Below are positions 30,873 to 35,647 of a stretch of 35,647 bases of DNA, in pieces. The notes under the pieces were generated by a model. The model ran no database searches. It saw only the letters and a program-made list of their open reading frames with translations, and was not told where the DNA came from. The DNA comes from Phycisphaerae bacterium. Its GTDB lineage: Bacteria; Planctomycetota; Phycisphaerae; Sedimentisphaerales; Anaerohalosphaeraceae. A program made the position numbers and the translations under genes. The first letter of the stretch is position 1. Each line of letters starts with the position of its first letter. Location of the stretch: positions 1 through 35,647 of the forward strand of contig JAAYVQ010000078.1 in the NCBI GenBank assembly GCA_012517095.1, written 5' to 3'.

Positions 30873-32563
30873 TCAGACAATGGAAATCCGTTCAAATGAC
30901 CCGTTTGTTCGTAGTCGCGATTGGATTGTTCACAACCGCTTCTCTTCTCGCCCAGACTCTTCCGCAGGAAACACCCGAACAGTACCAGCAGCGGATGGCC
31001 TGGTGGCAACAGGCCCGTTTCGGGATGTTCATCCATTGGGGTCCGGTCAGCTTGAAGGGGACGGAGATCGGCTGGTCGCGCGGGGGCGAGCGCCGCGGTA
31101 CCGGAGGCAAAGGCGAGATCCCCGTAGAGGAATACGACAATCTCTATAAGCAGTTTAATCCCGTCCGGTTCAACGCACAGGAATGGGTGGCGCTGGCACA
31201 GGATGCGGGGATGAAGTATCTGGTCTTCACGACACGGCATCACGACGGTTTTTCGATGTTCGACAGCGCTCTGACCGACTACAAGATTACCCGTTCCCCG
31301 TTTCATCGAGATGTCGTTCGCGAGCTGGCCAATGCCTGCCATCAGGCCAATTTGCGGTTGGGTTTCTACTATTCCCCGCCCGATTGGCATCACCCGGACT
31401 ACCGAACGGCCAACCACGCCCGCTTCCTTGAATATTTTCACGGTCAGATCAAAGAACTATGTTCTAACTACGGTCGGCTGGATATCCTCTGGTTCGACGG
31501 CCTGGGCGGCACGGCCAAGGATTGGGACAGCGAAAAGCTTTTTCCGATGATTCGTTCGCTTCAGCCGCAGATTATCATTAACAACCGCGCTGGTTTGCCC
31601 GCCGACCATGACACGCCCGAACAGGAGATCGGCAAATTCCAGAATACCCGCCCGTGGGAAAGCTGTATCACCATCTGTAACCAGTGGGCCTGGAAGCCGG
31701 ACGACACAATGAAGTCGCTCAAGCAATGCCTCGAAACTCTGGTCCGCTGCGCCGGCGGCGACGGAAATCTGTTGTTCAATGTCGGCCCGATGCCTGACGG
31801 CCGGATCGAGCCCCGCCAGGCCGACCGCCTCCGTGAGATGGGCGCCTGGCTGCGGCAGTATGGCAAGAGTATCTATTCGACTCGCGGCGGCCCCTATAAA
31901 CCCGGACCGTGGGGCGCAGCAACATTCCGAGAAAACCGCGTCTTCGTTCACATCCTCCAGTGGAAGGAAGACAAGCTGACCCTGCCCCCCCTGCCATGTA
32001 AGGTCACCGGCTCGTCCCTGATGACCGGGGGAAAACATACCTTCAAACAGACGGACGAAGCGATTGAAATCGAAGTCGATCCCCGGGATCGGCAGGACAT
32101 CGATACAATCGTCGTACTCGACCTGGACAAGCCCGCCAATATCATTACCCCGATCGGAATCCGTTCGGCCTCGTTGGCTTCAGGAAAACAAGCGACAGCG
32201 TCGAATATCTTTCAAAACAGCTCGGTTCATAGTCCCGACAAGGCCTTCGACGATGACGACGCCACTCGTTGGGCCACCGATGCCGGGACTCATCAGGCCT
32301 GGCTTCAGGTCGATCTTGGCAGGCCCGTTGGCTTCAATCGTGTCATCATCAACGAGGCCTATGCCGGCCGGATTCAGAAATTCCAACTCCAGCGGCTGGA
32401 AGGTGAAACCTGGAAAACCTTCTTCGAGGGTACGACCGTCGGCGAAAAGGGTGAGTTCAAGTTCGAGCCCGTCACTGCCCAACAGGTTCGGTTCAACATC
32501 CTCGAAGCCACCGAAGGCCCGACGATCTGGGAATTTCATATTCTGCCAGCGGAAAAAAAATAA
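30869..32563 (+). CDS. Alpha-L-fucosidase (GH29) with C-terminal discoidin/CBM32-like domain
   Basis: The 564-aa protein has a signal peptide (residues 1-29, cleavage likely after LLAQ). The GH29 barrel contains ARFGMFIHWGPVSLKG, YLVFTTRHHDGFSMFDS and FYYSPPDWHHPDY. The nucleophile Asp210 is in LDILWFDGLGG, and NVGPMPDGRIEP lies near the barrel end. Residues 440-560 form an F5/8 type C (CBM32-like) domain, for example DATRWATDAG and WLQVDLGRPVGFNRV. It should release fucose from glycans outside the cytoplasm. The acid/base residue cannot be assigned safely. The start overlaps the C39-like gene by four bases, with GAGGAGAAG upstream. Confidence 0.95.
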   Translation: MIRQWKSVQMTRLFVVAIGLFTTASLLAQTLPQETPEQYQQRMAWWQQARFGMFIHWGPVSLKGTEIGWSRGGERRGTGGKGEIPVEEYDNLYKQFNPVRFNAQEWVALAQDAGMKYLVFTTRHHDGFSMFDSALTDYKITRSPFHRDVVRELANACHQANLRLGFYYSPPDWHHPDYRTANHARFLEYFHGQIKELCSNYGRLDILWFDGLGGTAKDWDSEKLFPMIRSLQPQIIINNRAGLPADHDTPEQEIGKFQNTRPWESCITICNQWAWKPDDTMKSLKQCLETLVRCAGGDGNLLFNVGPMPDGRIEPRQADRLREMGAWLRQYGKSIYSTRGGPYKPGPWGAATFRENRVFVHILQWKEDKLTLPPLPCKVTGSSLMTGGKHTFKQTDEAIEIEVDPRDRQDIDTIVVLDLDKPANIITPIGIRSASLASGKQATASNIFQNSSVHSPDKAFDDDDATRWATDAGTHQAWLQVDLGRPVGFNRVIINEAYAGRIQKFQLQRLEGETWKTFFEGTTVGEKGEFKFEPVTAQQVRFNILEATEGPTIWEFHILPAEKK

Positions 32564-32608
32564 CGCTTTGTCGGACTTCACCGATCGGAATTCGACCTCA
32601 ACCCAAAG

Positions 32609-34066
32609 TCAGCGGATCGGCCAGACCTGAAGGGCCTCGAGGGACATCGTCCCTTCTTCGGCAACCAGTGAGATATTCTGGTCAGCCGGATCGGCCTGAA
32701 TGACGGCGGTGATACAGACCCGGCCATTCACGGCATAAACCTCCAGAACGGAATTGTCGAGGAAGACATGTAGCGTCTGGACGGAGTCAGGTTCGATCCC
32801 CTTCTCCGCGATCTTGTTGCCCACGGATAATTTTCCTGATTCGGCATCGATCACAATCGGTATGCCCTTGGAACCGTCGGCGGCACATCGAACGGCCAGG
32901 CCGAATTGTCCTTTTTGTCCCGGACGAAACCGCAGAACCGCCTCTAAGCAATCACCGGCGAAATCCGGAACAATCCATCGACTGTCCGAGATCTGACGCT
33001 CTTCGATTCGAATGCCTCGACCCCGCAGTTGCTTCAATCCGTCAACCGGAGTCTGTACCAGTTGCCCTTGCGGATCCAGGGACAACATCCGTGGGAGAGT
33101 CAAACATCCATTCCAGCCCTTTCCTACCGGAAAACCGCGGACCCAACCCCACATGATCCGCCGCCCCTGCGGATCTTCCAGACAATTGGGGGCGTAGTAG
33201 TCGCCGTAATCCATCGTCCCCTGCGACTGCGGGGTAAATTTGCAGGTTTTGGCGTCGAACTGGCCGACATAGTACCGCACTGTGCCATGGGGCGAATAAA
33301 CCAGCACCCATTTACCCTGCAAGGGGAACAGGTTCGGGCATTCCCAGTTACCCTCGGTTCCTTCAAAGCCGATCCCGCGATAGGTCCACTGCGTCAACTC
33401 GGCGTTCCGGGCTTCATACACGAAGATCGCGCCTTTGCCGCCCTTGGGATGTCCGCCGACCACCATGAAATTTTTCCCCTCGGCCTTAAAAACAAACGGG
33501 TCTCGCCAATCGTCGATTTGTTGTCCGCCGTGATCGGCCAAGGTCAGGATCGGATTGGCCGGATGTTTCTTCCAGACGAACAGTTCGTCGTCTTCGGGGA
33601 CCGCGGCCCAAATCTCCGGCGCCCGCTTGTCGCCGATCGAAGTATAGATCAGGATTGGCCGGCCGGACCCGTCGATCGCCGCACAGCCGCTGAAGCAGTG
33701 ATCCTCGCCTTTTTCCTTCGACGGCCACAGCGCAATCGGCAGGTGTTCCCATTGGACCAGGTCTCGGCTTCGGGCATGACCCCAATGCATGTTTCCCCAC
33801 TGGTCACCGTAAGGGTTATGCTGATAGAAGATATGGTAGTAATCTTTGTACCAGATCGGGCCGTTGAGGTCGTTCATCCACTGGGCTGGGGGATGAAAAT
33901 GAAACACCGGCCGAGCTGGATCCGCCTCGGCCTTGGCCACCGCCGCCTTGACCGCCGCCATCGGCTTTTGAATTTCCGGGGGCAGTTTGGACTCAGTGGC
34001 GTCTGTCTCACCAAATGCTGACCCGCATAATCCACAGGCCATCCATATCAGAACAATTCTCTTCAT
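32609..34066 (-). CDS. Secreted GH32 fructan hydrolase (levanase/inulinase/invertase type)
   Basis: The 485-aa protein starts at ATG 34066, with AGGG seven nt upstream, giving the signal peptide MKRIVLIWMACGLCGSAFG. The five-bladed propeller has the nucleophile motif WMNDLNGP (normally WMNDPNG), the stabiliser WRDPFVF, and the acid/base in NWECPNLF. FHPPAQ, WGHARSRDLVQWEHLP and SGCAAID are further GH32 landmarks. The C-terminal beta-sandwich includes VLRFRPGQKGQFGLAV and FLDNSVLEVYAVNGR. It would hydrolyse beta-fructosides outside the cytoplasm. The gene is convergent with the fucosidase gene with a 45-bp gap and no clear terminator. A longer in-frame ORF reaching 34276 overlaps the cold-shock promoter and is rejected. 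Confidence 0.94.
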   Translation of the reverse strand: MKRIVLIWMACGLCGSAFGETDATESKLPPEIQKPMAAVKAAVAKAEADPARPVFHFHPPAQWMNDLNGPIWYKDYYHIFYQHNPYGDQWGNMHWGHARSRDLVQWEHLPIALWPSKEKGEDHCFSGCAAIDGSGRPILIYTSIGDKRAPEIWAAVPEDDELFVWKKHPANPILTLADHGGQQIDDWRDPFVFKAEGKNFMVVGGHPKGGKGAIFVYEARNAELTQWTYRGIGFEGTEGNWECPNLFPLQGKWVLVYSPHGTVRYYVGQFDAKTCKFTPQSQGTMDYGDYYAPNCLEDPQGRRIMWGWVRGFPVGKGWNGCLTLPRMLSLDPQGQLVQTPVDGLKQLRGRGIRIEERQISDSRWIVPDFAGDCLEAVLRFRPGQKGQFGLAVRCAADGSKGIPIVIDAESGKLSVGNKIAEKGIEPDSVQTLHVFLDNSVLEVYAVNGRVCITAVIQADPADQNISLVAEEGTMSLEALQVWPIR

Positions 34067-34115
34067 GTTTTCGCCCTTTTCAGTACTGAAAATCAACAAA
34101 TTCGAGAGAAACCTG

Positions 34116-34144
34116 ATGGTATCGTTTTCCGGCCGTCTCGGCAA
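34116..34144 (-). promoter_or_regulatory. Possible promoter of the GH32 gene
   Basis: On the minus strand TTGCCG (34144-34139) and TACCAT (34121-34116) are separated by 17 bp, four of six matches each. It is positioned about 45 nt before the ATG. The match is weak. Confidence 0.3.
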
Positions 34145-34209
34145 GGCCCTCTTGAGGATGATGGAACCCCAGACCAGCAGGATCAGTCCATGAATTTTCC
34201 GGATTTTTT

Positions 34210-34238
34210 TTGACATTTTATCCGATCTATGGTGTAGT
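34210..34238 (+). promoter_or_regulatory. Promoter of the cold-shock gene
   Basis: TTGACA (34210-34215) preceded by a T-rich stretch and TGTAGT (34233-34238) are separated by 17 bp. Transcription would start near 34245, giving a leader of about 97 nt before the GTG start. Confidence 0.55.
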
Positions 34239-34244
34239 GGTATC

Positions 34245-34341
34245 GTGTTACAGGAGGCCGCCTTTGGATCCCTCAAGGCGACATCTGGTCAAAAAACGAG
34301 GGATCACGCATGACAGGTCGCAGGACCTGGGGAGTTTTTCA
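34245..34341 (+). promoter_or_regulatory. Structured 5' leader of the cold-shock gene
   Basis: Three stems are visible. CGCCTT (34259-34264) pairs with AAGGCG (34275-34280). GATCCCTC (34267-34274) pairs with GAGGGATC (34298-34305). CAGGTC (34314-34319) pairs with GACCTG (34324-34329) around a GCAG loop, the last base of which is also the first G of the ribosome site GGGGAG. The first two stems interlock and cannot form together as a simple fold, which suggests alternative or pseudoknotted states. Cold-shock mRNA leaders of other bacteria are known to switch structure with temperature; that this one does is inference. Confidence 0.5.
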
Positions 34342-34545
34342 GTGGAAACTGGTGTTGTAAAGTGGTTTAACGCGAAAAAAGGTTTTGGTTTCATCACCCC
34401 GGATTCGGGCGGCGAGGATCTGTTTGTCCATTATTCCAATATTGCTGGCTACGGCTTCAAGTCGCTGCAGGATGGACAGCGGGTTTCCTACGAGTCCGCT
34501 CAAGGTAAGAAAGGTAAGGAGGCAACCAAGGTTAAGGCCGTCTAA
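34342..34545 (+). CDS. csp: Cold-shock domain protein
   Basis: This is a 67-aa nucleic-acid-binding OB-fold protein. It reads [18 protein letters not shown], with RNP1 KGFGFI and RNP2 DLFVHY, and ends in a Lys-rich stretch [13 protein letters not shown]. Such proteins bind single-stranded RNA and DNA and melt structure at low temperature. The start is GTG at 34342, with GGGGAG seven nt upstream, which gives exactly the family length. The in-frame ORF extends upstream to 34210 but only through the leader. A strong terminator follows, so it is a single-gene transcript. Confidence 0.95.
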   Translation: METGVVKWFNAKKGFGFITPDSGGEDLFVHYSNIAGYGFKSLQDGQRVSYESAQGKKGKEATKVKAV

Positions 34546-34567
34546 GAGTTCACTCGAAGACCCCCCA

Positions 34568-34596
34568 AAGGCCTCGGAAATGCGAGGCCTTTTTTA
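34568..34596 (+). terminator. Intrinsic terminator of the cold-shock gene
   Basis: A perfect 9-bp stem AAGGCCTCG/CGAGGCCTT (34568-34576 and 34583-34591) with a GAAATG loop is followed by a further T-run. Confidence 0.9.
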
Positions 34597-34684
34597 TTGC
34601 GCTGCCTGCCCGCTTGCTTCCTATCGGATGGCGCGTTACAGTACGCTGACTTGAACACGGAAACCGATGGAGCGAGAACACCGT

Positions 34685-34957
34685 ATGAATCTGTTTGACA
34701 AGATCTGTTCGGTCCCGGCGTTTATCCTGGGAATCATATTTTTGTTTTTGGGGGTCCTGGGGTTGTTCAAGGGCTGCCATGCAAATTTTACTCTCCCGCC
34801 GATTCTGGGAATCATTCCCGCGTTGGTCGGATGGGGTATCATTCGAGCCGTCTGGGTAGCGTGGAAAAAACCAGCGATTCGGTCCGGCGCTACTTCTTTA
34901 GGAGAAAACAATCATGTCCAATCCTTCGAAGGCCCAACAGGCCGCGGACCTGCATAA
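34685..34957 (+). CDS. Small membrane protein of unknown function
   Basis: The protein is about 90 aa with two hydrophobic helices, roughly residues 10-28 (PAFILGIIFLFLGVLGLF) and 37-60 (PPILGIIPALVGWGIIRAVW), joined by a short loop containing GCHAN. No known family is recognised. The start may be 34685, with GGAG 12 nt upstream, or the in-frame ATG at 34667. Its last 44 bp overlap the next gene in another frame, so the C-terminal ~15 residues may be an artefact of extension or the two may be coupled. It lies just after the csp terminator. Confidence 0.5.
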   Translation: MNLFDKICSVPAFILGIIFLFLGVLGLFKGCHANFTLPPILGIIPALVGWGIIRAVWVAWKKPAIRSGATSLGENNHVQSFEGPTGRGPA

Positions 34958-35363
34958 GCAGGGATTCAATTGTTGTCAGTCGATCGTACTGATTTACGGT
35001 CCTCAATTCGGCCTGACCGCCGAGCAATGCGCCAAAGTCGCCGCGGGATTCGGCGGCGGCATCGGGAGAATGGGGAAAATCTGTGGCGCTCTGTCGGGTG
35101 TGATACTCGTTCTGGGCATGAAATTCGGCGCCACCGACGCCAAAGACAAGACCACCAAAATGAAGACCTATCAAAAGGTCGCCCTGGCGGCGGAACGGTT
35201 CAAACTCCGCTGCGGTTCGCTGGAATGTTGCGATCTGCTCGGATTCGATCTGTCCAAGCCGGAGGGAGCCCTGCGGGCCCAGGAACCCGGCGCGTTCGAC
35301 AAGTGTGCCGATTTTGTTAATGACGCCGCCGAGATCCTCGAAGAACTGTTATCACAGGAGTAA
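34914..35363 (+). CDS. C_GCAxxG_C_C family (redox/metal-associated) protein
   Basis: The protein is 149 aa. It carries the cysteine pattern of the C_GCAxxG_C_C family: a Cys pair in QGFNCCQSIV, the central GKICGALSGVILVLG (a variant of GCAxxG), and later cysteines in LRCGSLECCDLLGFD and FDKCADFV. GFGGGIGRMGKICG is a typical helix-glycine segment. Such proteins are thought to bind metal or act in redox reactions, but their function is not established. GGAG sits about nine nt before ATG. It is followed after 22 bp by a truncated ACT-like gene. Confidence 0.85.
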   Translation: MSNPSKAQQAADLHKQGFNCCQSIVLIYGPQFGLTAEQCAKVAAGFGGGIGRMGKICGALSGVILVLGMKFGATDAKDKTTKMKTYQKVALAAERFKLRCGSLECCDLLGFDLSKPEGALRAQEPGAFDKCADFVNDAAEILEELLSQE

Positions 35364-35385
35364 CCATTTTCGGAGATGACGACCA

Positions 35386-35647
35386 TGCCCATCAAGAAAC
35401 ACATCGTCTTCGGCGTTCACATCACCGAGCGACTTAAGCACGTCGATTCCGTTCAGCGCCTGCTCAGCCAGTACGGCTGCAATATCAAGACGCGGCTGGG
35501 ACTTCACGAAGCGGGCGAAAATTTCTGTTCACCCAACGGCTTGTTGCTTCTGGAAATGGTCGGCGACGAGAAGACCTGCATGGAATTGGCCGACAAGCTC
35601 GCCGTCATCGAGGGCGTCGAGGTCCAGAAGATGATCTTTGATCATCC
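35386..35647 (+). CDS. ACT-like regulator, TM1266-type (3' end cut by the window)
   Basis: The reading frame is open to the window end (87 codons). The ATG at 35386 is preferred over 35377 because GGAG lies nine nt upstream. The sequence includes HIVFGVHITERLKHVDSVQ, LLSQYGCNIKTRLGLHE and LADKLAVIEGVEVQKMIF. This matches the ferredoxin-like beta-alpha-beta layout of the ACT/NikR-C group and resembles proteins named putative iron-only hydrogenase system regulator (TM1266 family). The function is inferred only from pattern. It lies 22 bp after the C_GCAxxG_C_C gene and probably shares its transcript. Confidence 0.55.

Noticed and set aside
33029-34021. 330-codon open frame on the plus strand
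   Set aside because: It is antisense to the GH32 gene, which carries all catalytic motifs.
1-35647. CRISPR arrays, tRNA or rRNA genes, insertion sequences
   Set aside because: No regularly spaced repeats, cloverleaf/T-loop signatures or transposase motifs were found by reading either strand.

Overview
The window looks like a GC-moderate chromosome segment of a free-living polysaccharide-degrading bacterium, most likely a planctomycete of the class Phycisphaerae. This is inferred from three things: a secreted beta-propeller protein ending in a half-dockerin-like calcium loop, secreted GH97, GH29 and GH32 enzymes without SusC/D partners, and housekeeping genes scattered in small units (a lone murD, a lone ispD, and hisG inside the nusA operon). 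No phage, insertion sequence, CRISPR array, rRNA or tRNA was recognised. The XerD-type recombinase looks like the housekeeping dimer-resolution enzyme.

Layout. 1-3.7 kb (minus): one probable operon behind a good sigma70-type promoter, with a lipoprotein, galE, a ROK sugar kinase with a histone-like lysine-rich N-terminus, and a PIG-L deacetylase. 3.9-7.5 kb (plus): xerD, clpX, and a secreted seven-repeat propeller protein. 7.5-12.0 kb (minus): surface-glycan genes GT4, GT2, an SDR sugar epimerase and a second GT4; the two GT4 genes are paralogues. 12.1-19.35 kb (minus): the nusA-infB-rbfA transcription/translation operon, continuing into an uncharacterised HhH-GPD-like gene, hisG (TTG start) and yebC. 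It starts from a near-consensus promoter, followed by a leader of about 290 nt that holds a possible 12-codon leader peptide and two terminator-like hairpins, the second just before nusA. 19.4-20.1 kb (minus): a single-pass membrane protein. 20.2-28.1 kb (plus): pyrF, murD, a PilZ protein, cobO, ispD, a TPR-like lipoprotein, tilS and rmuC. 28.2-32.6 kb (plus): GH97, a membrane-anchored C39-like peptidase and GH29, tightly packed. 32.6-34.1 kb (minus): a secreted GH32 enzyme. 34.2-35.6 kb (plus): a cold-shock protein with a structured leader, a small membrane protein, a C_GCAxxG_C_C family protein, and a truncated ACT-like/TM1266-like protein cut by the window end.

How the genes work together. 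The left minus-strand unit and the 7.5-12 kb unit supply nucleotide sugars (GalE, SDR epimerase) and glycosyl transfer for cell-surface polysaccharide. The nusA operon ties transcription elongation/termination to translation initiation and ribosome maturation. The right half is sugar scavenging (alpha-galactoside-, fucose- and fructan-type glycosidases). The most distinctive candidates for undescribed biology are the nusA attenuator leader, the C39-like membrane peptidase embedded between two glycosidases, the degenerate HhH-GPD-like gene coupled to rbfA, and the csp leader with alternative pairings.
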